The notes under the pieces are model-generated. The model was not told the origin of the DNA, searched no databases, and saw only the letters and a program-made list of their open reading frames with translations. Below are positions 51,301 to 59,419 of a DNA stretch of 64,000 nucleotides, in pieces. This stretch comes from Haloarchaeobius salinus (GTDB lineage: Archaea; Halobacteriota; Halobacteria; Halobacteriales; Natrialbaceae), in NCBI RefSeq assembly GCF_024464185.1, contig NZ_JANHAU010000005.1, positions 1-64,000 of the forward strand, in the 5' to 3' direction. Position numbers and translations under genes: made by a program. Each line of letters opens with the position of its first letter. The first letter of the stretch is position 1.

Positions 51301-52346
51301 ACGGGGCCGGTGGTGGAACGCTCGAACCGATGGCCACGGCAGGTATCTCCCGAGAGACGGTCCAGCAGTGGCTCCACGCGGACGGGGAGCGGGAGGTAGA
51401 CGTCCACCCAGCTGTGGCGGCCTGGAACAACGACGAGGTGACGGTCGAGGACGACCTGGTCAGTGCGGCCGGGACTGGGTGGCGGCGCGACCTGCTCCGC
51501 CGCGGCGTCCAGACCGTCTGTGCCCTGCCGCTCTCGTACGAGGGTATCGTCCACGGTGTACTCGTGGTCAACGCGACGGTCCCCGGGGCGTTCGAGGGGC
51601 GGGTCCACGAGACACTCGACCAGCTCGGTAGCTCCATCGGGTACTCGGTGACCGCGATCGACCGCCGGCGCGCGCTCGAGTCCGACGAGACGTTCGAACT
51701 GGAGTTCCGGGACGACGGTGCCTCGCTCCCCTTCGCGCGACTCGCGGAGGAGACTGGCTGCCAGGTCCGGCACGAGCGCACCGTCCGCAGACAGGACGGC
51801 TCCATCCGTGTCGTGTACCGAATCGTCGGTGAGGTGCCGTCGGACGTGGCTTCCACGGCTGCGGAGACCTTACCAGGTGAGACGGAGGTCCTGACACGGG
51901 AGGCCGACCACGCCGTGATCGAACGGAGCGGAGCGACGTGGTTCGGGTCCATCGTCTCGGAGTACGGGGGCGTGCTCAGACGTGGACACGCGACGCCCAG
52001 CAGGACGACGGTCGTCGTCGAGCTCCCGACCGAGGCGAACACGCGCCGGTTCGTCCGACGGCTGGAGGAGACGATCCCCGGAATCGACCTCCACGCGCAA
52101 CGACAGCAGGGGGCTAGCGATCCAGCCCCCGGTGCGCTGACCGAGCGCATAGACCAGCGCCTGTCACCTCGACAGCGGGAGGCACTCGAGACGGCGTTCC
52201 GGATGGGCTACTTCGACTGGCCACGGGAGCACAGTGGCGAGGACATCGCGGAGGAGATGGACATCACGCAGCCGACGTTGAACAAGCACCTCAGGGTCGG
52301 TGAACGCAAACTGCTGGAGACCATCCTCGACGAGCCAGCCGGGTAG
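48345..52346 (+). CDS. Bat-like HTH_10 regulator with many PAS and GAF domains
   Basis: A 1333-residue protein. An N-terminal receiver-like segment (about 5-110) lacks a clear phosphorylation Asp. Five PAS domains follow (about 150, 275, 400, 520 and 650 onward; each with a motif like NVSDGLVVHEPGTGEIVEVN), then two GAF-like domains (about 785-925 and 940-1090), a BAT-type GAF-HTH associated domain (about 1110-1255) and an HTH_10 domain at the C-terminus (LSPRQREALETAFRMGYFD, then EDIAEEMDITQPTLNKHL). No histidine kinase is present, so it is a direct sensor-regulator. Signals may be light, redox or oxygen. Start at ATG 48345 gives a short leader; the ORF start at 48198 is less likely. Confidence 0.9.
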   Translation: MSGLDDRGGVLLVGDEGGPVATLLGGSNTGGGWGGSVELSRLSPSFDGDLDQYGVAVIDGTDAVGTAGASIVEAVSALQSADGELPVVPILPEDEETPADELLSTGATVVLPWVTAREQPATTVELLADVARRAASDGVLERTGGNTEQRARRVEQTHLDAAFEANPDPVVVAETETGDIVHATGGFADLVGFDTAEIRERGFEGLAASSAGDGRTPLSALEAVTAGEGPVRVEWEVATASGHRRWLEAAVDETEVAGERFLVSAMRDATRRRAERPDLDHIMAASKTATTFHDPETAAIIETSSGFAEALGYEDRDAVLSAGLDAVEPVGESDTLTAFRETVRQVGQSATMETEEWATTDRDGDTVRFQLFLSPGVAEGEPIVICQWTDVTERRELERTYREVFENVSDGLVVHEPGTGEIVEVNGRFCEMMGYDRDELIGESVGIITAGDEGYSFERARSLIGRAEERGPQLFEWQNEHADGHTFPVEVHLSLVEIHGSERVLASVRDITERKRREREFEQIFNNVNDAIAVHDPETGEFIDVNDSYVDQFGYDPETIRELGVAGLSLTEDGFTTEQNQGIIQRVAATGEPETVEWRVEHANGDERIYEAKATAATIDGEHRVVVINRDITERRERERELRRTQRQFRQISEAVDEVIHLASADLSETHYLSPSYEDIWGRPVEEMYEDSFSFEETVHPDDRAGFLAFLDEVTTELTDPDIDEADQYSYDYRVQRDDGEVRWVSGRLYPIHDAEGRAIRLVSVNRDVTETRQRQQTLESFQDATAELTTADSTDEACRTAVEAASDVFGLQAVSVHTYDGDDGRLVPTAATDALGPAEALPTWDASDTVPWEAFVDERVVRTDVDDDPAFSFGPERPLLMMPLSGHGVMTVWAEDETPVETAHLIAATLEGALNHVVGERRLESQRAELQAQTERADQLARIAELNRRVEAAITDQSTRVGVARAVCERLVEIESFAHAWVAEDGAGGGTLEPMATAGISRETVQQWLHADGEREVDVHPAVAAWNNDEVTVEDDLVSAAGTGWRRDLLRRGVQTVCALPLSYEGIVHGVLVVNATVPGAFEGRVHETLDQLGSSIGYSVTAIDRRRALESDETFELEFRDDGASLPFARLAEETGCQVRHERTVRRQDGSIRVVYRIVGEVPSDVASTAAETLPGETEVLTREADHAVIERSGATWFGSIVSEYGGVLRRGHATPSRTTVVVELPTEANTRRFVRRLEETIPGIDLHAQRQQGASDPAPGALTERIDQRLSPRQREALETAFRMGYFDWPREHSGEDIAEEMDITQPTLNKHLRVGERKLLETILDEPAG

Positions 52347-52447
52347 CTGACGACCTGCTCCCCGGACGGCGGCGGCACTGGCCCGTGTCACACCGTGTCG
52401 TATCTATACGTATAGCCCTGGGAACCCCTCACAGACTTCTCACGTAG

Positions 52448-52467
52448 CGCCCACGCTTCAGTGGGCG
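52448..52467. repeat. Hairpin resembling a solo IS200/IS605 right end
   Basis: CGCCCAC, loop GCTTCA, GTGGGCG is a perfect 7-bp stem, followed by GAGGACGTCG. The right ends of haloarchaeal tnpB elements usually combine such a hairpin with AGGA(C/T)GTCA. No tnpB is near, so this may be a remnant end or a chance hairpin in the 260-nt gap before the HTH gene at 52607, which otherwise holds no gene. Confidence 0.35.
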
Positions 52468-52606
52468 GAGGACGTCGGTACTGTTGCGATGAGCCAGTAC
52501 AGGAAAGCGATCGTGACTGACGGCCACTCCCTCCAGCCATTCCACCACGAGATACCCACGCCGTCCGTCACGTCCGACGTCCATACCCCGCCGGAGGTGT
52601 CGGTCG

Positions 52607-53065
52607 ATGGTCGGTAAACAGCTACGTCGAAGCCCGGAACGCCGGGAAGACGAATCGACCCCTCGTGGCAGTGCGACCGCACGTGCAGGTGCGGCCTGTG
52701 ACCAGACCGAACGTCGCTTCACGGCCGAAGACGACGACGCGTCCGACATCCTGGAGCTGCTCGACGACGACTACGCCCGACGAATCCTCGAGGTGCTGGA
52801 GGACGGTCCCCTCCCGGCTCGAGCCCTCGTCGACCGGTGCGAAGCGTCGAAACCCACCGTCTACCGCCGGTTGAACCGACTCGAGGAACAGGGCTTCGTC
52901 TCGGTCGATATCGACATCGACCGGGACGGCCATCATCGAAAGGTGTTCGAATCTACCCTGGTCAGTGCCACCTTCGAACTCGATGGTGGCACCGCGGCCG
53001 TCCAGGTCACGGTCGAGGCTGCCAGCGCCGGCCCCGGCTCCAAGCTGATCCCTCCATCCGACTGA
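52607..53065 (+). CDS. Winged-helix regulator
   Basis: A 152-residue protein. Residues about 1-45 are charged and probably disordered. A winged helix lies at about 48-110 (LELLDDDYARRILEVLEDGP, then CEASKPTVYRRLNRLEEQG), close in pattern to the regulator at 27753. A beta-rich tail follows (STLVSATFELDGGTAAVQV). A Shine-Dalgarno-like GGAGGTG (52593-52599) lies 7 nt before ATG 52607, supporting the start. Targets are unknown; it has no operon partner. Confidence 0.82.
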   Translation: MVGKQLRRSPERREDESTPRGSATARAGAACDQTERRFTAEDDDASDILELLDDDYARRILEVLEDGPLPARALVDRCEASKPTVYRRLNRLEEQGFVSVDIDIDRDGHHRKVFESTLVSATFELDGGTAAVQVTVEAASAGPGSKLIPPSD

Positions 53066-53324
53066 TTCCCCTGCTTCGGCTCTCCGAATTCAGCAGCTGT
53101 GACTTCCGAAGTAGGCGACTCCGTTGTACTTGCCGCAAGTTCCGCCACCGAACCTGCTGACGGGGACTCGTCTGAAGGAGGCGTAACCAGTGACGTACGG
53201 TGTGGCGGCTATCCGAATCGATGAACGACGACAGACGCCATACCGTTTCGTCACGCCGGCCAGGAGCGCGTCTTCGGTGACCACCACCGGGACGGCGGAG
53301 AACGAGTGGTCTGGACCGACGACG

Positions 53325-53807
53325 TCAGCGGTGGTTCGACCGTGGCTCCCACTCCTCCAGCACGTAGCCGTCGAACTGCGTCTCGGAGACCAGCACCCAG
53401 TCGTCGCGGTCGAACTCGGGGAAGTGTGCATCGCCCTCGTACTCGCCCTCGATACGACTCAGGAGCATCCGGTCGTAGTGTGGCAGCAGCGCCTCGTATA
53501 TCGAACCCCCACCGAGGACGTACAGCACCGGTGCCCCTCGCTCCCGGGCGATCTCGAGCGCCGCGTCGACGCTCCCTGCGTGTGTCACGTCGGGATTCTC
53601 GTACTCCCGGTCGCTCCGGCTCAGGACGAGCTGCGTCGCGCCGGGTGGGTCGTCGAACATCTCGAACGTGCGACGGCCGATGAGTACCAGGTCGTCCGCG
53701 ACGCGCTCTCTGTACCGGCGGACCTCCTCGGGGAGACTCCAGGGGAGCGTCGGCCCGTCTCCGATGACACCGTTCTCGCTGACAGCCGCGACCGCGATGA
53801 CGTCCAT
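53325..53807 (-). CDS. folA: Dihydrofolate reductase
   Basis: A 160-residue DHFR. The pattern is standard: MDVIAVAAVSENGVIGDGPTLPW (substrate and Met20 loop), LVLIGRRTFEMF, and VLYVLGGGSIYEALLP. It reduces dihydrofolate to tetrahydrofolate with NADPH for thymidylate and purine synthesis. Haloarchaea have one or two such genes (hdrA/hdrB type). The gene is monocistronic; the 259 nt downstream hold no recognised gene. Confidence 0.92.
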   Translation of the reverse strand: MDVIAVAAVSENGVIGDGPTLPWSLPEEVRRYRERVADDLVLIGRRTFEMFDDPPGATQLVLSRSDREYENPDVTHAGSVDAALEIARERGAPVLYVLGGGSIYEALLPHYDRMLLSRIEGEYEGDAHFPEFDRDDWVLVSETQFDGYVLEEWEPRSNHR

Positions 53808-53894
53808 AGCTGGGATTACATCTCCACCGAGTAAGCCCCATCGTTCACGGACGGTCGTTCCAGCCAGTTCTCACGTCGGGAGAGACAGGAGTCG

Positions 53895-53903
53895 GTTATA
53901 AGC
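53895..53903 (+). promoter_or_regulatory. TATA box of the gene at 53927
   Basis: GGTTATAAG lies 24-32 nt before ATG 53927, so the transcript begins at or next to the start codon (leaderless). Confidence 0.5.
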
Positions 53904-53926
53904 ACGTGGCTGACCTATCAGTAACC

Positions 53927-54343
53927 ATGAACGGTACACTACGAAAGTTCGGGGCTGGTATCGGTATCCCGCTCGGCGCGGGTATCGGCAGCACGGTCGC
54001 CGTGGTGACGGGACAGTCCGCGGACCTCGCGCTCCTCGCCGGCTACGGCATCTCGGGTGGGCTGCTCACCGGCGCGTTCGTCGGTCGGTTCGCCGACACC
54101 TACAGCGGGGAGAGCGACTGGGCGAGCCGTGTCTTCGGCGTCGCGGTGCTCGTCGGCCTGCTCGTCGGCACCGCGCTGGGCCTGCTCGTCGCCTGGTCAC
54201 TCGACGCCGCGTTCGCGAACGGGGCAGCGGTCGGTGCGGTGGCGGGGGTCTCGCTCGGCGTGCTGCTGGGCGGTATCCTCCTGACGTCCGCGCGGACCAG
54301 TGAGAAGCCGACACAGGGGAACGTCGGCGGCTCCGAGCAGTGA
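53927..54343 (+). CDS. Four-helix Gly/Ala-rich membrane protein
   Basis: A 138-residue protein with four hydrophobic, Gly-rich segments (GAGIGIPLGAGIGSTVAVV, LLAGYGISGGLLTGAFVG, FGVAVLVGLLVGTALGLLV, VGAVAGVSLGVLLGGILL). I do not recognise a family. ATG 53927 is favoured over 53906 by the TATA box at 53895. It is followed by an ABC cassette on the same strand at 54473 with its own promoter. Confidence 0.7.
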   Translation: MNGTLRKFGAGIGIPLGAGIGSTVAVVTGQSADLALLAGYGISGGLLTGAFVGRFADTYSGESDWASRVFGVAVLVGLLVGTALGLLVAWSLDAAFANGAAVGAVAGVSLGVLLGGILLTSARTSEKPTQGNVGGSEQ

Positions 54344-54441
54344 TCCGGGGGTCCGTCACCACCGCCGCCGCCGAGGTCGGGACCGACGCATTGACACGGT
54401 AGCATCCCACAAACTTTCAGAGTCGGAAACCGGAGGGTGTC

Positions 54442-54450
54442 GATTATAAG
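54442..54450 (+). promoter_or_regulatory. TATA box of the ABC cassette at 54473
   Basis: GATTATAAG lies 23-31 nt before ATG 54473, giving a leaderless transcript and deciding for this ATG over the ORF start at 54437. Confidence 0.5.
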
Positions 54451-54472
54451 TCTGCCGTCAGATGGTCGATGC

Positions 54473-55390
54473 ATGAATGCCATCGACGCGACGAACGTAT
54501 CGAAACACTACGGCTCGACCACGGCCCTCGACCGGGTCGACCTCACCGTCGAGGAGGGCGAGACGTTCGGCTTCCTCGGCCCGAACGGCGCCGGGAAGTC
54601 GACGTTCATCAACATCCTGCTCGACTTCGCGAAGCCGAGCGACGGGCACGTCGAGATCTTCGGCACCGACTGCCAGCGCAACGGCGTCGAGGCACGCGAC
54701 CGGATCGGCGTGCTGCCGGAGGGCTACTCGGTCATCGAGCGCCTGACCGGCCGCCAGCACATCGAGTACGCCATCCGGTCGAAGGACGCCCACGACACGA
54801 ACCCGCTCGACATCCTCGACCGGGTGGGCATCCGCGACGCCGCCGACCGGAAGGCAAGCGGGTACTCGAAGGGGATGGCACAGCGGCTCGTCCTCGGGAT
54901 GGCCCTCGTCGGCGAGCCCGACCTCCTGCTGCTCGACGAGCCGAGCACCGGGCTCGACCCAAACGGCGCGGCCGAGATGCGCCAGATACTCCGCGAGGAG
55001 AACGAACGCGGCGCGACCATCTTCTTCTCCTCGCACATCCTCGAGCAGGTCGAGGCGGTCTGTGACCGCGTCGGCATCCTCCAGCGGGGCGAACTCGTCG
55101 CCGTCGACACCATCGAGGGACTGCGCGACTCGATGGGCGGTGGGACGAAGCTGGTGCTCACGCTCGACGAGCTGCGCGACAGCACGCTCGCCGAGATCGA
55201 GACCATCGACGGGGTCGAGACCGTCGTCTCACAGGGTGACTCCACCATCGAGGTCACGTGTACGAACGACGCGAAGATGGACATCGTCGTCGCCCTCCAC
55301 GAGGCCGGCATCGAGGTGATGAACTTCAAGACCGAGGAGGCCTCGCTCGAGGACATGTTCATCGAGTACACGGGTTCCAGAGGCCGATGA
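54473..55390 (+). CDS. ABC-2-type transporter ATPase
   Basis: A 305-residue ATPase with Walker A GPNGAGKST, Q-loop LPEGYSVIERLTGRQH, signature YSKGMAQRL, Walker B LLLLDEPSTGLDPNG and H-loop SSHIL. The C-terminal part (about 220-305) is the regulatory DUF4162-like tail. It energises two permeases encoded next (55387 and 56193). Genes overlap by ATGA. The export substrate is unknown. The closely similar ATPase at 60419 shares most motifs. Confidence 0.92.
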   Translation: MNAIDATNVSKHYGSTTALDRVDLTVEEGETFGFLGPNGAGKSTFINILLDFAKPSDGHVEIFGTDCQRNGVEARDRIGVLPEGYSVIERLTGRQHIEYAIRSKDAHDTNPLDILDRVGIRDAADRKASGYSKGMAQRLVLGMALVGEPDLLLLDEPSTGLDPNGAAEMRQILREENERGATIFFSSHILEQVEAVCDRVGILQRGELVAVDTIEGLRDSMGGGTKLVLTLDELRDSTLAEIETIDGVETVVSQGDSTIEVTCTNDAKMDIVVALHEAGIEVMNFKTEEASLEDMFIEYTGSRGR

Positions 55391-56193
55391 GCTGGCAGAT
55401 CATCGCGCGGCAGGACTGGTCGGACACCGCCGACCAGCGGTCGACGAAGACCCTGCTGGCGCTCGTCTCCTTCGTCGTCCTGCTCTCGGGCTACGTCTAT
55501 CCGGTGTTGACCGAGGGACCCCACACCACGGCGACGTTCTCCAGCTACGCCGTCGGCTGGCTCACGACGCTGGTCCCGCTCGTCGGCGTGCTGCTCGGCT
55601 ACGGTGCGGTGGTCGGTGAACGCGAGACCGGCTCGCTGTTGCTGTCGCTCTCGCTCCCGATCAGCCGCGAGGACATCGTCCTCGGGAAGTACGTCTCGCG
55701 GACCGGGCTGCTGGCCGCGACCATCGTCGGCTCGATGGCCGGCGCGGGCGCGCTCGTCGTGTACCCGTTCGGGACGCTCGACCTGCTCCCGTTCATCGGG
55801 TTCGTCGTGCTGACCGTCCTCTTCGGTGCCATCTGGACGGGGATCGGCATCGCCGTCTCGCTCCTGGTCTCCACGAAGCGCCGGGCCCTCGTCCTCGGCG
55901 TGACGGTGTTCTTCGTGCTCGTCATCGTGTGGGACACCGTCGTGGGCGCGCTCGCGCTCGCCCTCGAGGCACTCGGAATCACGGACGGTGACCTCCCGGA
56001 CCCCCTCCAGTTCGTCGTCGGGCTGGAGCCCGGCCGCCTCTTCCGCCGCCTCACCGAGGGGTTCGTCGATCCGAGCACGACGGTCGACGGTGCGTGGTAC
56101 CTCAGTGAGTGGATCGCACTCGTCCTGTTCGCCGTCTGGCTCGTCATGCCGCTCGGGCTCGCCCATCTCCGCTTCTCGGGGGTGGATCTCTGA
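55387..56193 (+). CDS. ABC-2 permease subunit 1
   Basis: A 268-residue membrane protein with six hydrophobic helices, starting MSWQIIARQDWSDTAD, the same pattern as the next gene and the gene at 61354. The loop GERETGSLLLSLSLPISREDIVLGKY is typical of ABC-2 permeases (GSLLLLLSLPVSR...). It overlaps the ATPase gene by ATGA and shares a TGATG junction with the next gene. Confidence 0.9.
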   Translation: MSWQIIARQDWSDTADQRSTKTLLALVSFVVLLSGYVYPVLTEGPHTTATFSSYAVGWLTTLVPLVGVLLGYGAVVGERETGSLLLSLSLPISREDIVLGKYVSRTGLLAATIVGSMAGAGALVVYPFGTLDLLPFIGFVVLTVLFGAIWTGIGIAVSLLVSTKRRALVLGVTVFFVLVIVWDTVVGALALALEALGITDGDLPDPLQFVVGLEPGRLFRRLTEGFVDPSTTVDGAWYLSEWIALVLFAVWLVMPLGLAHLRFSGVDL

Positions 56194-57017
56194 TGAGCTG
56201 GCGCGACATCGCCCACAAGGACATCAACGACGCGGGCCGCTCGAAGAGCATCTGGCTCCTCGTCGGCATCCTGCTTGTGCTCTCGCTGGGGTACGCCTAC
56301 GTGCACCAGTACCTCGGCGACGAGACGTTCGAAGCCTTCGTCAACGGGCTCGCAGGCGTGATGGCACTCGTCGTCCCGCTGCTCGCCATCATGCTCGGCT
56401 ACAAGTCCATCGTCCACGAGCGGACCAGCGGGAGCCTGCTGCTCACCCTGTCGCTCCCGCACGACCGTCGCGACCTGGCCGTCGGCACGTTCGTCGGCCG
56501 GGCGGTCGTCCTGCTCGTCCCCACACTCGTCGCGCTCGTCCTCGCAGGCGGATTCGGCGTGGTCCTCTACGGGACCGAGGGCCTCGCGATGTACCCCTGG
56601 TTCCTGCTCGCCACCGTGCTGTTCGGCCTCTCGTTCGTCGGTATCGCGGTCGGACTGTCGATGTCGACCACCCGGGACCGCTGGATCACCTTCGGCGCAC
56701 TCGGCGGCTACCTGCTCCTCGTGAACTTCTGGGGGCTCCTGCACACGATGACGCTGCTCATCCTGCACCGGTTCGACGGCACGGTACTGCTGCCACAGAA
56801 CCTGCCGGAGTGGGCGTACCTCTACCGACTGCTCGAACCCGGCCAGTCGTACTACCGGCTGCTGGAGGTCGGGTTCGACGGGCAACTGGCCAGTCTCTAC
56901 CTCCGGGAGGGCGCACCGTTCTACGTCGACTGGTGGATGGGCGTCCTGCTGCTGGTGCTCTGGGCCGTCGTCCCGATGCTATTCGGCTATCGACGGTTCG
57001 TCAGGCAGGACATCTAG
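56193..57017 (+). CDS. ABC-2 permease subunit 2
   Basis: A 274-residue membrane protein with six hydrophobic helices, starting MSWRDIAHKDINDAGRSK. The loop VHERTSGSLLLTLSLPHDRRDLAVG matches the other permeases of this type (in part quoted: SGSLLLTLSLPHDRRD). It is a paralogue of subunit 1; the two probably form a heterodimer with the ATPase at 54473. It ends the cassette. Confidence 0.9.
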   Translation: MSWRDIAHKDINDAGRSKSIWLLVGILLVLSLGYAYVHQYLGDETFEAFVNGLAGVMALVVPLLAIMLGYKSIVHERTSGSLLLTLSLPHDRRDLAVGTFVGRAVVLLVPTLVALVLAGGFGVVLYGTEGLAMYPWFLLATVLFGLSFVGIAVGLSMSTTRDRWITFGALGGYLLLVNFWGLLHTMTLLILHRFDGTVLLPQNLPEWAYLYRLLEPGQSYYRLLEVGFDGQLASLYLREGAPFYVDWWMGVLLLVLWAVVPMLFGYRRFVRQDI

Positions 57018-57078
57018 CGCCTTCATCTCCCCAGCCGACACCGAATCGAGGCGCGCGCTCTCCAAGTTCGAACGACGT

Positions 57079-57216
57079 TCAGTCCTCGGACGGGATGCCG
57101 CCGTCGCCAGCGTCGACCAGGACAGACGCGGTCTGGTCCGGAACGTCCCCCCTGAGACGGATGAGGACCGACTCCGCGTCAGAGTCTGGGTCCGCGTGCT
57201 GAAAGCTCGCTTCCAT
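57079..57216 (-). CDS. Possible small acidic protein, 45 aa
   Basis: The frame starts MEASFQHADPDSDAESVLIR and ends DAGDGGIPSED. Its acidic composition is that of a haloarchaeal protein, unlike the Arg-rich shadow ORFs. No TATA box or Shine-Dalgarno sequence is visible before ATG 57216 and no family is known. It is the only candidate in the 339 nt between the ABC cassette and the glycosidase gene (57018-57356). Confidence 0.35.
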   Translation of the reverse strand: MEASFQHADPDSDAESVLIRLRGDVPDQTASVLVDAGDGGIPSED

Positions 57217-57356
57217 TCGGTTCGTCCTCAGTTGGTGGCCCCAGAAGCAACATTCTACCCGGACCAGGGGCGAAGATTGGTGGTCCGAATCCCGAATCGG
57301 CAAACGCCTCACGGCGACGGGACGACCAGACTCTGAGAGCGGCGGCAGTTGCGCAG

Positions 57357-59201
57357 TCAGGAGTCGTCTGGAGCCGTGAGCGAGAGTTCGTAGTCGCTCG
57401 TCCCGGGTCTGTTCAGAACGACGTGGTCGGTCCGTTCGCCGTCGAGGGAGACATCGACCTCGACCTCGACGAACGGAACCGGCTGCCCGGTGAGCACTGC
57501 CGTGTCGGCAGCCTCGAGTGGGGCCTCGACGAACATCGTCGTCCGGGCGTCCGCGCCGCCGAACCAGCGCCAAGAGGAGTCGTCGTCCGACGAGGCTCCG
57601 TACACACCATCCAGGTAGATCGGTTCCGACGCGTCGCCACCGATATCGTACGAGACGACCGTCTCGCCGTCGGACTGGAACGATAGTTCCGTCGCCTGGA
57701 ACGCGAGTTCCCGGCTGTCGTCGCTGTCGGACCGGTGAGCTGCCGGAGCCGCCGTCCGGTTGAACGCGAGCGAGAACGTCGCGCCATCCGGGTCGAACCC
57801 CGCGGACTGGCCCGTTGCGAGTCGGTCGCGTGTGAGTTCCAGATACCGGGTGCCGAACTCCTCGTCGGGTTCGACCTGGGTGTTCTCGTACCACTCGTTG
57901 AACGAGGTGACGAGCACTGCGGGGGCCGTCGCGAGGTGGGGGTCGACCTGCTCGAGCACGCGCTCGTACCGTTCCGGGGTCGAGGAGAGTATCGGGTTGT
58001 CCTCGCGAATCGATGCGGGGAGTCCGGTGTCGTTGAACCCCGGCATGACGACGGGAACGTGGTCCGCGTCGAGTGCCTCCGCGCCGAGCTCCAGCACCTC
58101 GTTGCCGCGCTCGTAGCGGTCGTGGAAGATCGATTCGATGTCGGACCGGGCGAAGTACGGGTTGTACGCGGTGAAGCCGTCGGCGACCTCCCCGACCGGC
58201 GCGGTTCCGGGTGCGCCCCCGAACGCCACGTCCGCCAGGATGTAGGGTCGGACACCGATGGCCTCCTCGACCGCCTCGAACGCTTCCACGAGGTCACCCC
58301 GGAGGTTATCCGCGAGGTAGACGAACACGACCGGCCGCTCGTCGAGGTGGAGGTAGTTCTCCCTGCCGAAGTAGTGCTCCGCGAGGTAGCGGAAGTCGTC
58401 GACGAGGATACCCCGACCGATGGCGTCGTCGAGGTCGTAGTCCCGACCCTCGAGGCGGCCCTTGGTCTCGTAGAGGATCGAGAACTCCAGGTCGTCGAAC
58501 CGCTCGCGCGGGAGGAGGGTGCGCTGGATGACGTCGTCCGTGCCCGTGTCAGGGCCCCACCAGCTCAGCGAGAGCCAGCGGATGCCATGTTCCAGACACC
58601 ACTTGAGGTGCTGGTCGACCACGGCCGGGTCGCTCCCCGCGTACTCACCGAGCACCGGCTCGGAGACGATCCGGTCCGTCCAGTTCGCGTGTCCACGTGT
58701 CTCGTACCACGGGTAGTAGTGTGCACCCACGAGCCGGTCCGTATCGACGGGGTCGACGTGAATCGGTACGTGTTCGGTACGGATGCTGGTCGTGGCCTCG
58801 GCACCCGACTCGTCCGTTGCCGTGACCGTGACCTCGTACCGCTGGCCACCGTCGACCGCGACGGTCGTGTCGAGTTCGAGCCGATTCGCTGCCTCGGCGT
58901 CGACCCTCCGGCGCTGGTCTGCCACCGCTATCGTCACGGCCTGAAGCGCAGTGGTGGCCTCGACTGTCCCGGTTACCGAAAGCTGTGTGGCGTCCCCACC
59001 CAGTTCACTGGCGGTCTGCAGCGTGAACGCCACCTCGCCTCCCGACTCAGTCGTGGCCCGCGTGCTGGTCGGTGTGGTCGGGCTCCCGGTGGCGGCGCTC
59101 TCGACCGCCGGGTCCTCGCTTCCCCCCTGACAGCCTGCGAGCGCCGAGATCCCGAGCACCCCGGCTGACTGGAGTAGATCCCGGCGGCGTCTGTCGGGCA
59201 T
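57357..59201 (-). CDS. Tat lipoprotein, GH99-like glycosidase
   Basis: A 614-residue exported protein. RRRRDLL at 4-10 and lipobox ALAGC (C24) make a Tat lipoprotein signal; a Thr/Ser-rich linker and a beta domain (about 45-145) precede the catalytic part, which starts at VGAHYYPWY (about 162) and includes HLKWCLEHGIRWLSLSWWGPD, LDERPVVFVYLADNLRG, MPGFNDTGLPAS and TSFNEWYENTQVEPDEEFG. That is the pattern of GH99-like endo-alpha-mannosidase/mannanase proteins. A second beta domain closes it. It probably trims extracellular glycans, but the target is unknown. It is divergent from the HTH gene at 59420. Confidence 0.85.
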   Translation of the reverse strand: MPDRRRRDLLQSAGVLGISALAGCQGGSEDPAVESAATGSPTTPTSTRATTESGGEVAFTLQTASELGGDATQLSVTGTVEATTALQAVTIAVADQRRRVDAEAANRLELDTTVAVDGGQRYEVTVTATDESGAEATTSIRTEHVPIHVDPVDTDRLVGAHYYPWYETRGHANWTDRIVSEPVLGEYAGSDPAVVDQHLKWCLEHGIRWLSLSWWGPDTGTDDVIQRTLLPRERFDDLEFSILYETKGRLEGRDYDLDDAIGRGILVDDFRYLAEHYFGRENYLHLDERPVVFVYLADNLRGDLVEAFEAVEEAIGVRPYILADVAFGGAPGTAPVGEVADGFTAYNPYFARSDIESIFHDRYERGNEVLELGAEALDADHVPVVMPGFNDTGLPASIREDNPILSSTPERYERVLEQVDPHLATAPAVLVTSFNEWYENTQVEPDEEFGTRYLELTRDRLATGQSAGFDPDGATFSLAFNRTAAPAAHRSDSDDSRELAFQATELSFQSDGETVVSYDIGGDASEPIYLDGVYGASSDDDSSWRWFGGADARTTMFVEAPLEAADTAVLTGQPVPFVEVEVDVSLDGERTDHVVLNRPGTSDYELSLTAPDDS

Positions 59202-59419
59202 GTACGGGTCCTGTATCTGGGCTGTCAAAAATCCATGGGCCGCCCACAGGGACCCGATATCCTCGCCCGGTGAGGTGACCGTCCACGTGCGGTCGGTCCG
59301 CGTGGACGACTCGACGATGCGGGTCGTGTCGGTGCCAGCCGACACCGGGACGTGGCGGTGACCGGTCGTTCCCAGCAGCGAAACCCTTAGGCGGTCGCTT
59401 CGACTCAGACAGCACGTAC

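Noticed and set aside
49824-51773. 649-codon minus-strand ORF inside the Bat-like gene
   Set aside because: An antisense frame of a GC-rich gene; the plus strand has continuous PAS, GAF and HTH domains.
53090-53324. Minus-strand frame downstream of dihydrofolate reductase with DHSFSAVPVVVTEDALL
   Set aside because: The start lies inside the reductase gene in another frame and the C-terminal half is not protein-like for a haloarchaeon; no family recognised.
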